In this document: in pieces, positions 8,830 through 17,474 of the stretch | Layout: each line of letters starts with the position of its first letter | Position numbering within the stretch: the stretch's first letter is position 1 | From: JACPNE01 sp964444465 | GTDB lineage: Archaea > Nanobdellota > Nanobdellia > SCGC-AAA011-G17 > JACPNG01 | Reading direction: 5' to 3' | Length of the DNA stretch: 31,048 nucleotides | Assembly: GCA_964444465.1 (NCBI GenBank) | Contig: CAYUGZ010000011.1 | Coordinates: 1-31,048, forward strand | Notes under the pieces: generated by a model | Told to the model about the DNA's origin: nothing | The model's input: the letters and a program-made list of their open reading frames with translations, nothing else | The model's database searches: none | Program-made: the position numbers and the translations under genes

Positions 8830-10029
8830 TCATTCTTTACTCAAATCTTTTTTCTTCAAAACATTTTTCCTAAATACAATAAATTTATGAGAGAATCTAG
8901 CAGTTATAGAGGATAAAATTATTGTGTATAATAAAAACAAGAATGATAGGTCTATTATATTATCTAATCCTTGGAGATTATAAGATCCTAAGAAAAAAAT
9001 CATTGTAGCAACTGCAACTCCCTTAGCTGAATTTAAAGTCATAAATATTTTTTCTTTAAGTTTTACATTAACTCTATAAAAAACAATACTTACAGCTAAA
9101 TATCTTACTAAAAGATATAATAAAAATAGTACTAAAGATTTGATCAAAAAATTAACATCTAATGGAATTTTTATAACTAATCCTAATAAAATAAATACAA
9201 CTATTTTTAAGAAATTTGTGAATATTGAAGAAAAATGTTGGATCTCATCTTTATCTCTTACAGTCATTACCCCAAAAACTATTCCAAAAGTAGTTACTGC
9301 TAATATCCCATTTCCTCCAATGTTCTCTGATAAAGTATAAGTTAATAATGCTGTAGCAATTACAATTAATGGAGACAATAATTCTTGATAAGTTTTTTTT
9401 ATTAAAGAAAAAACTATTATCCCAATTAAAAATCCAGTTCCTACCCCAGTCATGATTCCTTGTAAGAATTTTACAGCTAAAACATTAGCACTTAATATTC
9501 CAAAATAAAAGTCTAAAGCAATAAATGGAATCAACACAGTTAAAGGAGTGTTTATTATTGATTCAAATTGTAAAATTTCTGCTATTTTTTCTTTTTTATC
9601 TTTAAATATAGTTAATATTATCTCAGGAGAAGTTCCAGCCATTAATGCTCCAAATATAGCACTTATCACTAATGTTCTAATACTAAATAGGATATTTGCA
9701 AATAATATATGGGTGCCTAATGTAACTATTGTAATACTAAGAAACAAAAAAGTAAATCCTAATTTTAATGCAGGTGGAGAAAATTGAGATATTTCTTTAA
9801 TCTTAAATCGAGATGTTGAATCAAATAAGATCATTATTAATGCAAAAATTGCAAAGCTTGTAATAAAATCTTGATTAAAATTAAACAGATTAGTAAATCC
9901 TAACCCTATCCCTGTTAAGATTAATAGTAATAAAGAAGGAATTTTTATTTTGTTTGCTATTAATGTTATGATTATTCCTGTTAGTATAATAAATGATAAT
10001 AAAGATAGAGTTGTTAGTTGTGATGTCAT
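8830..10029 (-). CDS. CPA-type cation/proton antiporter
   Basis: 399 residues, almost entirely hydrophobic, with about 12 membrane segments and a short charged tail. It fits the monovalent cation:proton antiporter fold: N-terminal repeat from about 15, a GALMAGTSPEIILTIF segment near 128-143, and FESIINTPLTVLIP near 155-168. In well-studied NhaP-type members these two places read ATDP and ESxxND; here Asp is replaced (GTSP and INTP). Transport mode or ion may therefore differ from classical Na+/H+ exchange. No TrkA-N/C domain follows. GAGGTAAT just before the ATG could be a Shine-Dalgarno site. Divergent from cca. Stop codon is TGA. Confidence 0.85.
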   Translation of the reverse strand: MTSQLTTLSLLSFIILTGIIITLIANKIKIPSLLLLILTGIGLGFTNLFNFNQDFITSFAIFALIMILFDSTSRFKIKEISQFSPPALKLGFTFLFLSITIVTLGTHILFANILFSIRTLVISAIFGALMAGTSPEIILTIFKDKKEKIAEILQFESIINTPLTVLIPFIALDFYFGILSANVLAVKFLQGIMTGVGTGFLIGIIVFSLIKKTYQELLSPLIVIATALLTYTLSENIGGNGILAVTTFGIVFGVMTVRDKDEIQHFSSIFTNFLKIVVFILLGLVIKIPLDVNFLIKSLVLFLLYLLVRYLAVSIVFYRVNVKLKEKIFMTLNSAKGVAVATMIFFLGSYNLQGLDNIIDLSFLFLLYTIILSSITARFSHKFIVFRKNVLKKKDLSKE

Positions 10030-10053
10030 ATTACCTCTTTTTGATATAGAAAC

Positions 10054-10060
10054 CTATTTA
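10054..10060. promoter_or_regulatory. Likely shared AT box between antiporter and cca
   Basis: CTATTTA lies about midway between the divergent starts at 10029 and 10086, roughly 28 bases from each. It is a poorer match than the palindromic boxes elsewhere. GATATA at 10043-10048 is an alternative for the minus gene but is too close for a leaderless start. Confidence 0.35.
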
Positions 10061-10085
10061 TTCTTATTAATGTTTCGATTCTATT

Positions 10086-11294
10086 ATGAATAAATTACTT
10101 GATGAAATATTAAAAAAGATAAAGCCTTCTAAAGAAGAGATCTCTAAAGTTGATACAATTCTAAATGATCTAATTAATAAAATCAAAATAAGTAAAGCCA
10201 AAGTGGAGTTAGGTGGATCAGGAGCTAAAGATACTTGGTTGACTAATACTAACGATATTGATCTCTATGTTAAATTTGATTTTAAAACTTATAATAAAAA
10301 AGATATATCTTCAATTTTAGAAAAATCATTAAAAAAGAATTTTAAGATTGTTAGATTACATGGGAGTAGAGACTATTTTCAATTAAAACAAAAAGGATTT
10401 ACAATTGAAATTATTCCAATATTAAATATAAAAAAAGTAAGTGAATCTAAAAACATAACAGATATAAGCCCTTTTCATGTTAAATTTGTTAAAAAGAATA
10501 AAAAAGGAGATCAAATAAGATTAGTTAAATCATTTTGTAAAGCACAAGATTGTTATGGCGCTGAAAGTTATATTAAAGGATTTTCAGGATATGTTTTAGA
10601 GATATTAACAATTAAATATGGAAGTTTTAATAATTTTATAAAAAATGTTTCTAAGTGGAAAGATAAAAAATCCATTGGAGATAAAAATTTAATCAAAAAA
10701 TTGAATGAATCAAAAAAAGAAGCCCCATTAATTTTGATAGATCCTGTAGATCCAAATAGAAATGCTGCATCTGCTTTAAACATAGAAAATTATAATAAAC
10801 TAATAAAAACATCTAAAGCTTATCTAAAAAAACCTTCTGTAAAACATTTTGAAAAAAAAGAATTTAGTTTAGACTTATTAAAAAACAGATATAAAAATAA
10901 AAAACTTATAGTATTAGAAGTAGAACCATTAAAAGGAAAAAAAGATGTTATTGGGGCAAAACTTCTAAAAACTTTAGATTATATTGCTATGAAACTGAAA
11001 TCAAATGATTTTAAATTATTAAAATATGATTGGGTATGGAATGAAAAAGCTATTCTATATTATGTTTTAGATAAAAAATTATTATTAAAGAATAAAGAAC
11101 ATCAAGGACCTCCAATAAAAAATAAATTAGCTGTAGAAAATTTTAGAAAAAAATGGAAAAACTATAAAATAAAAAATAATTATACTTATGTTATTGTAAA
11201 AAGAAAATTTATTGATCCTAAAGAGTTTATCAAATATTTATTAAAAAGTGATGAACATATTAAGTCTATGGTTAGATTAGTAAAGTTTAAATAG
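10086..11294 (+). CDS. cca: Archaeal CCA-adding enzyme (tRNA nucleotidyltransferase, class I)
   Basis: 402 residues, slightly short for archaeal class I CCA enzymes (about 440). It adds CCA to tRNA 3' ends from CTP and ATP without a template. Seen: nucleotidyltransferase signature GGSGAKDTW (43-51) followed by the metal-binding carboxylates Asp57 and Asp59 in NDIDLY; third acidic residue probably in TIEIIPI; then ASALNIENYNKLI typical of the middle domain and a C-terminal tail domain. The tRNA-Gly gene and the partial tRNA at the right edge lack encoded CCA, so the enzyme is needed. The next gene's TATA box overlaps its stop codon. Confidence 0.93.
   Translation: MNKLLDEILKKIKPSKEEISKVDTILNDLINKIKISKAKVELGGSGAKDTWLTNTNDIDLYVKFDFKTYNKKDISSILEKSLKKNFKIVRLHGSRDYFQLKQKGFTIEIIPILNIKKVSESKNITDISPFHVKFVKKNKKGDQIRLVKSFCKAQDCYGAESYIKGFSGYVLEILTIKYGSFNNFIKNVSKWKDKKSIGDKNLIKKLNESKKEAPLILIDPVDPNRNAASALNIENYNKLIKTSKAYLKKPSVKHFEKKEFSLDLLKNRYKNKKLIVLEVEPLKGKKDVIGAKLLKTLDYIAMKLKSNDFKLLKYDWVWNEKAILYYVLDKKLLLKNKEHQGPPIKNKLAVENFRKKWKNYKIKNNYTYVIVKRKFIDPKEFIKYLLKSDEHIKSMVRLVKFK
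11286..11293 (+). promoter_or_regulatory. TATA box for small membrane protein at 11315
   Basis: TTTAAATA centred exactly 25.5 bases before the ATG at 11315. It overlaps the last codons of cca. Confidence 0.6.
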
Positions 11295-11314
11295 TTGAAT
11301 TTGATAAGAATAAC

Positions 11315-11749
11315 ATGCCTAGAAAAAAGGTTGTTAAAAAAGAGGTATCAACTTTGAATAATGAAACTAAAACATTAGTTTTAGCAATTCTTGTTATATT
11401 AGCGATTGTATTAGTTGTTGCAAATTTTGGAAGTATTACTGGAACTGTTGTTAAAGAAAAAAAACCTTCAACAAATGTGATATTTGCTAAAGAGGTTATA
11501 ACTCCTGGATCATATATTGAATTTGAGATCACACCAAGTAAATATGGGGTAAATAAAAAATATAGAATATGTGATGATGGGGATAGATGTCACATAAGAA
11601 CTTATATGCAATGTGGTAGTTATAATTGTAGAGAAAAAGTTTCAGAAAGATACAAAACATGGCCAAGTTGGGAAGAAGGAGTTTATTATATTAAATTATT
11701 TGATTATGAGATCAATGATTTCACAAAACATTATTTTACTCTATCTTAA
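11315..11749 (+). CDS. Small single-pass membrane protein with Cys-containing outer domain
   Basis: 144 residues, function unknown. The N-terminus is basic (MPRKKVVKK), followed by one membrane helix (about 20-39) ending in ITGTVV, then about 100 residues of beta-rich sequence likely outside the cell. Four cysteines (CDDGDRC and CGSYNC) could form two disulfides. Ends with aromatic-rich strands (YYIKLFDYEIN, HYFTLS) suggestive of an immunoglobulin-like sandwich. It lies between cca and psmB but has its own TATA box, so no functional link is implied. Confidence 0.7.
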   Translation: MPRKKVVKKEVSTLNNETKTLVLAILVILAIVLVVANFGSITGTVVKEKKPSTNVIFAKEVITPGSYIEFEITPSKYGVNKKYRICDDGDRCHIRTYMQCGSYNCREKVSERYKTWPSWEEGVYYIKLFDYEINDFTKHYFTLS

Positions 11750-11773
11750 ATTAAATTTAAATAAATGGAAAGA

Positions 11774-11781
11774 TTTATAAA
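11774..11781 (+). promoter_or_regulatory. Probable psmB TATA box
   Basis: TTTATAAA, the same octamer used before several other genes here. It would start transcription near 11803, giving a leader of about 16 bases before the ATG at 11819. This argues against the upstream in-frame ATG at 11765. Confidence 0.5.
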
Positions 11782-11818
11782 TATATTAAATCCAGTTAAG
11801 ATAACTGGTTCTGATAAC

Positions 11819-12454
11819 ATGACAAAAGAAACATTACAGTCTGGAACAACAACATTAGGAATGGTATGTAAAGAAGGAGTAGTGTTAGCTGCAGATAGAA
11901 GGGCTACTTTAGGTGGAAGAATAGTGGCTCATAAAAAAACACAAAAGATCTCTAAGTTAAATAATGAGATGGCAGTAACATGGGCTGGTTCAGTATCAGA
12001 TATACAATTATTAACTAAAATAATAAAAGCACAAATTAGATTAATAGAACTTAGAAGAAATAAAAAATTAAAAGTAAAAGAAGTTGCAAATATGGCAGGT
12101 TCTTTATTATACTCCCACATTAGACAATTCTTTCCTGGAATTGTTGCTTTTCTTTTAGGTGGAAAAGATGAAGATGGAACTTATTTGTATGAGTTAGGTC
12201 CAGATGGAAGTATATTAATGCATGATGATTATGTAACGGATGGTTCTGGTATGATGTATGCAATGGGAGTTTTAGAAGCTAATTACAAAAAAGATATTTC
12301 AATTAATGAAGGTGTTAAATTAGCTGTTAAAGCTATTAGTGCATCTATACAAAGGGATACAGCATCAGGAAATGGAATAGATGTTTATACAATAACAAAA
12401 GACGGAGTAAAAAAAGTTTTAGCAAAAGAAGTTAATATGAGCATCTCAATGTAG
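11819..12454 (+). CDS. psmB: Proteasome beta subunit (catalytic)
   Basis: Catalytic beta subunit of the archaeal 20S proteasome, an N-terminal nucleophile threonine protease. The chosen start gives 211 residues with a 9-residue propeptide (MTKETLQSG) cleaved before TTTLGM, so the first Thr becomes the nucleophile. The AADRR segment supplies Asp17; the active-site lysine lies in HKKTQK; GSG and DGSGMMYAMG motifs follow. An in-frame ATG at 11765 would add 18 residues but is probably upstream of the transcription start. No alpha subunit gene is in the window. The fttA gene follows after 24 bases; psmB next to aCPSF1 recurs in archaea. Confidence 0.93.
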   Translation: MTKETLQSGTTTLGMVCKEGVVLAADRRATLGGRIVAHKKTQKISKLNNEMAVTWAGSVSDIQLLTKIIKAQIRLIELRRNKKLKVKEVANMAGSLLYSHIRQFFPGIVAFLLGGKDEDGTYLYELGPDGSILMHDDYVTDGSGMMYAMGVLEANYKKDISINEGVKLAVKAISASIQRDTASGNGIDVYTITKDGVKKVLAKEVNMSISM

Positions 12455-12478
12455 AAGTAATTCTCAAGATTAAGAAAA

Positions 12479-14383
12479 ATGGCAGACATATTACAAGAGA
12501 TATTAAAGTATATTCCAGATAACGCTAACATAAGCGATACTGTTTTTGAAGGAGCTAACATAGTTATCTATACAAAAAATAAAGATTTCTTTTTTGAGAG
12601 TAATGGGGTAATAAAGAAGATAGTAGACGATATCAAAAAAAGAGTTGAGTTAAGACCCGATCCAAGTATTTGTTTAGATCCAGAAAAAGCAAAAGAAGTT
12701 ATTGAATCTATAATTCCAAAAGATGCAGGAATAGCTAATGTTATTTTTGATTCTCAAAGATCAAGAGTGATAATAGAAGCAGAAAAACCTGGGTTAGCTA
12801 TTGGAAAACAAGGAGAATTATTAAAAGAAGTTAAGAAACAAACTTTATGGGTACCATTTATTCAAAGAACCCCTGCAATTAAATCAAAATTAATAGAGAA
12901 CATAAGACATGTTCTTTATGAGAATAGCGATTTTAGAAGAAAGTTTCTCCATAAAATTGGTAAAAGAATCTATGGTGGATGGACTAAAGATAAAAAGCAT
13001 GAATGGGTAAGGATAACATATTTAGGTGCAGGTAGACAAGTGGGGAGAAGTTGTTTATTGTTACAAACTCCTGAATCAAGAGTATTATTAGATTGTGGGA
13101 TTCATCCAGGTAGAAATATAAATGATCAAGAATCAGTTCCATTTTTTGACGCCCCTGAATTTAATATTAGTGATATAGATGCAGTTGTATTATCTCATAG
13201 TCATCTAGATCATAGTGCATTAGTTCCTTATTTGTATAAGATGGGTTATGAAGGTCCTGTTTATTGTACAGCGCCCTGTAGAGACATAACCTCTTTAATG
13301 GCTCTAGACTTTGTTGGGATTGCTCAAAAAGAAGCTCAAGATTCTTTATATTCAAGTACTGATGTAAAAAATATGGTCAAGCACACAATTTGTTTGAATT
13401 ATGAAGAAGTAACTGATATAACTCCAGATATTAGATTAACATTTTACAATTCAGGACATACATTAGGAAGTGCAATATCTCATTTGCATATTGGAAATGG
13501 ATTACATAATTTAGTTTATACTGGAGACTTTTTATATGAAAATACAAATTTATTAGCATCTGCTGTTAATAGATTTCCAAGAGTTGAAAGTATTATTATG
13601 GAAGCAACTTATGGTGGTAGAGATGATATGAATCCTACAAGAAAGGAATGTGAAGAATATTTACTAAAAACAATTAAAACAACAATAGATAGAAAAGGCA
13701 AAGTCTTAATGCCAGTTTTAGGTGTAGGAAGATCTCAAGAAATGATGTTGATATTAGAGAGGGCTATGAGGGAAAATTTAATCCCAAAAATTCCAATCTA
13801 TGTTCAAGGTATTGTTTGGGATGTAACAGCAATTCATACAACTTATCCTGATTTTTTTAATCCTAAAGTTAAAAGAAATATTTTTCATAGAGATGAAAAT
13901 CCATTTTTAAGTGATATATTCAAAAAAATTGGATCTCAAAAAGAACAACAACAAATTATTGATAAAGGGGAGCCATGCATAATTTTTGCAACATCTGGTA
14001 TGATGAATGGTGGGGCTTCTAAAGAATATTTTAGACAATTAGGTGGAAATCCTAAACATAGTTTGATTTTAACATGTTATCAAGTAGATGGAACTTTCGG
14101 TAGAAGAGTGATTAATGGAGATAGAGAAATAAATTTTGGATCAGCTGAAAAACCTGAAATAATTAGTATAAAAATGGATGTACATATGATTAGCGGATTC
14201 TCTGGACATAGTTCTAGAAATCAATTATTAAGTTACATAAAAAATATGGATCCAAAACCAAGAAGGGTTTTAACATTACATGGAGAAAGTTCTAAATGTT
14301 TAGATTTAGCTAGTTCTTTACATAAAATAAACAAAATTGAGACTGAAGCTCCTAGAAATTTAGAAAGTGTAAGATTAAAATAA
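12479..14383 (+). CDS. fttA: aCPSF1/FttA ribonuclease, transcription termination factor
   Basis: 634 residues, the usual length for archaeal CPSF1. N-terminal KH domains (about 1-150) bind RNA; KPGLAIGKQGELLKE holds a GXXG-type loop. The metallo-beta-lactamase domain has HSHLDHS (240-246), SGHTLGSA and TGDF; the beta-CASP insertion and HMISGFSGHSS and LHGESS motifs complete the zinc site. In other archaea this enzyme cleaves nascent RNA at U-rich 3' ends and terminates transcription. It follows psmB by 24 bases without its own TATA octamer, so the two are probably one operon. Confidence 0.94.
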   Translation: MADILQEILKYIPDNANISDTVFEGANIVIYTKNKDFFFESNGVIKKIVDDIKKRVELRPDPSICLDPEKAKEVIESIIPKDAGIANVIFDSQRSRVIIEAEKPGLAIGKQGELLKEVKKQTLWVPFIQRTPAIKSKLIENIRHVLYENSDFRRKFLHKIGKRIYGGWTKDKKHEWVRITYLGAGRQVGRSCLLLQTPESRVLLDCGIHPGRNINDQESVPFFDAPEFNISDIDAVVLSHSHLDHSALVPYLYKMGYEGPVYCTAPCRDITSLMALDFVGIAQKEAQDSLYSSTDVKNMVKHTICLNYEEVTDITPDIRLTFYNSGHTLGSAISHLHIGNGLHNLVYTGDFLYENTNLLASAVNRFPRVESIIMEATYGGRDDMNPTRKECEEYLLKTIKTTIDRKGKVLMPVLGVGRSQEMMLILERAMRENLIPKIPIYVQGIVWDVTAIHTTYPDFFNPKVKRNIFHRDENPFLSDIFKKIGSQKEQQQIIDKGEPCIIFATSGMMNGGASKEYFRQLGGNPKHSLILTCYQVDGTFGRRVINGDREINFGSAEKPEIISIKMDVHMISGFSGHSSRNQLLSYIKNMDPKPRRVLTLHGESSKCLDLASSLHKINKIETEAPRNLESVRLK

Positions 14384-14385
14384 TT

Positions 14386-14790
14386 TTATTCTTTTAACAT
14401 ATCAATAGATTTTCTTCCAGCATAACTTTCATCAGCATAATGCCAAAATTTAATCTCTTTTTCACCTAACTTCCAACATAATAAGATCTCTCTTCCTTCT
14501 AACATAGAATAGAAATCAACTATGCCCAAATCGGCATCTTTTACAATACAACCTAGATTAGTAAGCATTTCTATCTTTTTGTATAAATTATAGTATAATC
14601 TATGAAAATTTTTATTCACAACAATATCATTTTTAATTGATTTTAACTCATCTTCATAATCAACAGAAATGGAATTGATCATACTGAGATGGTTATTAAT
14701 CTTCATTATTTGAATTAGTATTTTAGAAAGTTTAGGGATTAAAGAATTTGCTTCTTCTATTTTAAAATATCTTTTGGTTATCAACTCCAT
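14386..14790 (-). CDS. DUF2203 family protein
   Basis: 134 residues, typical length for DUF2203. Seen: the N-terminal RYFKIEEANSLIPKLSKIL motif and the C-terminal block DADLGIVDFYSMLEGREILLC with WKLGEKEIKFWHYADESYAGR, which together define the family. Biochemical role unknown. Mostly helical in the middle, no membrane segment. It starts 13 bases after the stop of the tRNA thiolase gene on the same strand, so it is the distal gene of that operon. Convergent with fttA. Confidence 0.85.
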   Translation of the reverse strand: MELITKRYFKIEEANSLIPKLSKILIQIMKINNHLSMINSISVDYEDELKSIKNDIVVNKNFHRLYYNLYKKIEMLTNLGCIVKDADLGIVDFYSMLEGREILLCWKLGEKEIKFWHYADESYAGRKSIDMLKE

Positions 14791-14803
14791 ACTAATGATA
14801 AGT

Positions 14804-15730
14804 TTATATTTTTTTTAAAGGTTTTGTTTTGATTGTTTCAATCAGTTCACATGCTTTACATATATCGCTAGAACATGGTTCCCCACAATTTTTACACGAT
14901 TTTATTTCAGAATTTTCAAATTTTTTCTTTAATAATGGGAGTTCTTCTATAAATGAGTTGATTATTGCATGTTTAGTCCCATTTTGCTTCTGTTCAAAGT
15001 TATTTAATAACATTCTTACTTCAGATCTATAAGATTTTTTAGAGTTGGGACACTCATTATAATCTACTGGAAATTTTTTTATAAATGAATAAGTTGCAAC
15101 TTCTTTTTCTGTTAAAAAGTATAATGGTTTTATTCTTGGGATGAATCTTTTATATTTTCTAATTCCAGTTGTTGGACCAAGACGAGCTGATCTTTCTAAA
15201 TTTCCTCTAAATAAATTCATTAAAACATTTTGAGCTTCATCATCTAAGTTATGACCTGTAGCTAATTTATCAACTTTTAATTCTCTAGCTTTTGAATTTA
15301 ATAAAAGTCTTCTTAATACTCCGCAAGCACTACATGGTTTCAAATGAATCTTATCTTTGATTATATCTAAAGGCATTCCAAATTCTTTTTTGAAGGAATA
15401 AATATTCAAATCTAAATTATTTTCTTTACAATATTTTTTTAGTAAACTTAAATCTCTATAATTTTGTATTCCTTCATCTATTGCTATCACTTTAACTTTA
15501 ATATCTCTTTTTTTATTAGCTAATAAATTTATGATGTTCAAAACAGTAAAAGAATCTTTTCCTCCAGAAACTGCAACTCCTATTACATCTTTACTATCTA
15601 TTAATTCATATTTTGATATTGTTCTAAATGCTTTTTTCTCAAAATATTTAACAAAACAAGATTTACATAATTTTACATTATTATTTGTTAATTCAATTAC
15701 TGGTTTGAGACTACAATTTTTACATACCAT
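14804..15730 (-). CDS. TtuA/Ncs6-type tRNA 2-thiolation enzyme
   Basis: 308 residues. PP-loop ATPase that adenylates a tRNA uridine and replaces the C2 oxygen with sulfur. Seen: N-terminal zinc ribbon (Cys3, Cys6, Cys22, Cys25); PP-loop SGGKDS (55-60); CSACG with Cys133 and Cys136, and Cys227 in NECPN, the three ligands expected for the [4Fe-4S] cluster of TtuA; GHNLDDEAQN at 159-168; and a second C-terminal zinc finger (CKNCGEPC and CKAC). Whether it modifies wobble U34 (Ncs6) or U54 (TtuA) is not decided by sequence. TTTATAAA lies 25.5 bases before the start, overlapping the 3' end of minD. Confidence 0.9.
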   Translation of the reverse strand: MVCKNCSLKPVIELTNNNVKLCKSCFVKYFEKKAFRTISKYELIDSKDVIGVAVSGGKDSFTVLNIINLLANKKRDIKVKVIAIDEGIQNYRDLSLLKKYCKENNLDLNIYSFKKEFGMPLDIIKDKIHLKPCSACGVLRRLLLNSKARELKVDKLATGHNLDDEAQNVLMNLFRGNLERSARLGPTTGIRKYKRFIPRIKPLYFLTEKEVATYSFIKKFPVDYNECPNSKKSYRSEVRMLLNNFEQKQNGTKHAIINSFIEELPLLKKKFENSEIKSCKNCGEPCSSDICKACELIETIKTKPLKKI

Positions 15731-15751
15731 TTTAATTTTTTAGAATAAAGA

Positions 15752-15759
15752 TTTATAAA
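15752..15759 (-). promoter_or_regulatory. TATA box for tRNA thiolase gene
   Basis: TTTATAAA centred 25.5 bases upstream of the minus-strand ATG at 15730. It lies directly after the minD stop (15762). Confidence 0.6.
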
Positions 15760-15761
15760 AC

Positions 15762-16535
15762 TTATCTAATCAACTTTAACTTTCTTAATAATTTTTTAAA
15801 TGTTCCTTCTTCAATTTCTTCTTCATATTCTCTCTCTAACAATGAAGCAGCTAATTTTTTATAGCCTACTGCAGCATTACTTTTAGGATGAGTATAAACC
15901 ACAACATCTCTCATTGTTAATGCCTCTCTTATAGATTCATCTTCTGGAATCTCACCAATAACCTTTTTATCAAGCATAATTTCTACATTTTTTACAGAAA
16001 GATCTCCTTTTCCTTCTTTAGTTCTTGTTAATACAACCCCAGTTACTTTCTTCCCTAATTCTTCTGCTACTTTAATTGTTTTTAGTGCATCTGTTATTGC
16101 AGGAAGCTCTGGATTTGTAACAATTAATATTTCATCTCCGGATTCAATTGCCAATAATGCCTCTCTTCCTAACCCTGCTGCAGAGTCTATCAAAACTAAA
16201 TCAGTTGTGCCTAATAATCCTCTTAGAACTCTTCTTAAATTTCCAGGATTTGTATTTTTCATCTCATTAATTGAGATTCCAGCAGGAACAATTTTTGTTC
16301 CAACAGGATGTAAATAAACTGCTTCACTTATATGATTCTTTCCTTGTAAAGCGTGATTTAAATTAATTGGAACAATTGGAACTCCTAGATGAACTCCTAC
16401 ATTAGGTGTAGTCAAATTTGCATCAACAACTGTTGTATCCTTTCCAAAATAAGTAAATGCTGCCCCTAAGTTGATAGAAGTAGTACTTTTACCAACCCCT
16501 CCTTTTCCAGATATACATGTAATGTATCTTGTCAT
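15762..16535 (-). CDS. minD: MinD/ParA-like P-loop ATPase
   Basis: 257 residues. Deviant Walker A motif GKGGVGKST at 10-18 with the signature Lys, then VVDANLTTPNVG and VLIDSAAGLGRE (Walker B region), as in MinD. The C-terminus FKKLLRKLKLIR forms a short amphipathic basic helix like the membrane-targeting sequence of MinD. It probably cycles on and off the membrane with ATP. Archaeal MinD homologues place cell-surface structures or chromosomes; the role here is unknown. Its ATG overlaps the TGA of the preceding gene (ATGA), so it is translated with the paralogous unknowns upstream. Confidence 0.88.
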   Translation of the reverse strand: MTRYITCISGKGGVGKSTTSINLGAAFTYFGKDTTVVDANLTTPNVGVHLGVPIVPINLNHALQGKNHISEAVYLHPVGTKIVPAGISINEMKNTNPGNLRRVLRGLLGTTDLVLIDSAAGLGREALLAIESGDEILIVTNPELPAITDALKTIKVAEELGKKVTGVVLTRTKEGKGDLSVKNVEIMLDKKVIGEIPEDESIREALTMRDVVVYTHPKSNAAVGYKKLAASLLEREYEEEIEEGTFKKLLRKLKLIR

Positions 16536-16978
16536 CTTCCTTTGAATTCATGTGAGAATCCTACAAATTCTTTTGTTTTTTCATAGAATTCTTTTACTTT
16601 TTCTACATCTACCTCATGTTTTGGCGTTATTAATGTTACATGTTTTCTATACTCTTCTCTTGGTTTAAATGTAGCTTTATCTATTGTTCTAAGTAGATAA
16701 TAGAACTTTATATAATCTCTCATTTCTTTAGTTTTAACTATCTTTTTAATTAATTCAATTTTTTCAATAGGTGATTTAGGAATAGTTTTAATTCTTTTTT
16801 TATCTTTAGATTTTTCTAACATCTCTTCAACAGAATGATCAAATGCAGATATGAATCTTTTTATTATACTTTTAATTACATCAACCGTTCTTGTATACTT
16901 CAATGTTACATATAACAAATGGTCTGCTCTCTTTAGTTGAGATTGAGCATCTTCAATACTATCTGATTCTTCTATCAT
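16532..16978 (-). CDS. Unknown helical protein, paralogue of the gene upstream
   Basis: 148 residues, highly charged and mostly helical, no membrane segment. Near the N-terminus it carries RADHLLYVTLKYTRTVDVIKSIIKR, matching TADHLTYVTYPTVKENKLMV in the protein encoded upstream (16959-17444), so the two are tandem paralogues. The C-terminal parts also both end in a helix with KxFxG before a basic tail. It overlaps its upstream neighbour by 20 bases and minD by four, so all three are probably made together and may form a complex with the MinD ATPase. No known family recognised. Confidence 0.75.
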   Translation of the reverse strand: MIEESDSIEDAQSQLKRADHLLYVTLKYTRTVDVIKSIIKRFISAFDHSVEEMLEKSKDKKRIKTIPKSPIEKIELIKKIVKTKEMRDYIKFYYLLRTIDKATFKPREEYRKHVTLITPKHEVDVEKVKEFYEKTKEFVGFSHEFKGR

Positions 16979-17444
16979 GTTCTCTAAAAATGTTGTTTAA
17001 CTTACCTATAAATGTTTTTGATTTGGCTATATAATCTTTTAGTTTTTCTATTGTTAATGATTTCATTCTATAATCTTCACTACATATAATATATCTATCA
17101 TTTCTACTAAATTCAATTGGAGATGTTTTTCTATGATCCACAATCTGTTTTAGATCACTTATCAATAAAATAAATTCTCTATCTATGTTATATCTTGGAG
17201 CACATTTGGTTTTAAAAACTTCTAATCTCACATTAAAATTATCTGAGAAAGGAGAAATTCTTTTATACATTCGATCATAGTATAATATTGCATCCATTCC
17301 TTTTACTAAGGAATTATACAAATTTTCAATTATTGTTACCATCAATTTATTTTCTTTTACTGTAGGATAAGTAACATAAGTTAAATGATCTGCTGTGTTA
17401 AATAACATATTTGCTTCTTTTATCAAACTCCTTAAAACTTCCAT
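16959..17444 (-). CDS. Unknown helical protein, paralogue of the gene downstream
   Basis: 161 residues, helical and charged, no signal peptide. An ADHLTYVT motif lies at about 18-25, shared with the next gene. First of three overlapping genes ending in minD. Its own TATA-like box (17465-17472) is 24.5 bases upstream, although it also follows nac by only 30 bases. The repeated ADHL motif and overlap with minD suggest a heteromeric partner pair for the ATPase; function otherwise unknown. Confidence 0.72.
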   Translation of the reverse strand: MEVLRSLIKEANMLFNTADHLTYVTYPTVKENKLMVTIIENLYNSLVKGMDAILYYDRMYKRISPFSDNFNVRLEVFKTKCAPRYNIDREFILLISDLKQIVDHRKTSPIEFSRNDRYIICSEDYRMKSLTIEKLKDYIAKSKTFIGKLNNIFREHDRRIR

Positions 17445-17464
17445 ATATATTCATAGTTGGAAAA

Positions 17465-17472
17465 TATATAAA
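17465..17472 (-). promoter_or_regulatory. TATA box for the 16959-17444 gene
   Basis: TTTATATA on the minus strand centred about 24.5 bases before the ATG at 17444, in the 30-base gap after nac. Confidence 0.5.
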
Positions 17473-17474
17473 CA

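Noticed and set aside
11765..11818. Longer psmB N-terminus from the upstream ATG
   Set aside because: TTTATAAA lies inside it, so it would not be transcribed from that box; the ATG at 11819 gives a normal short propeptide.
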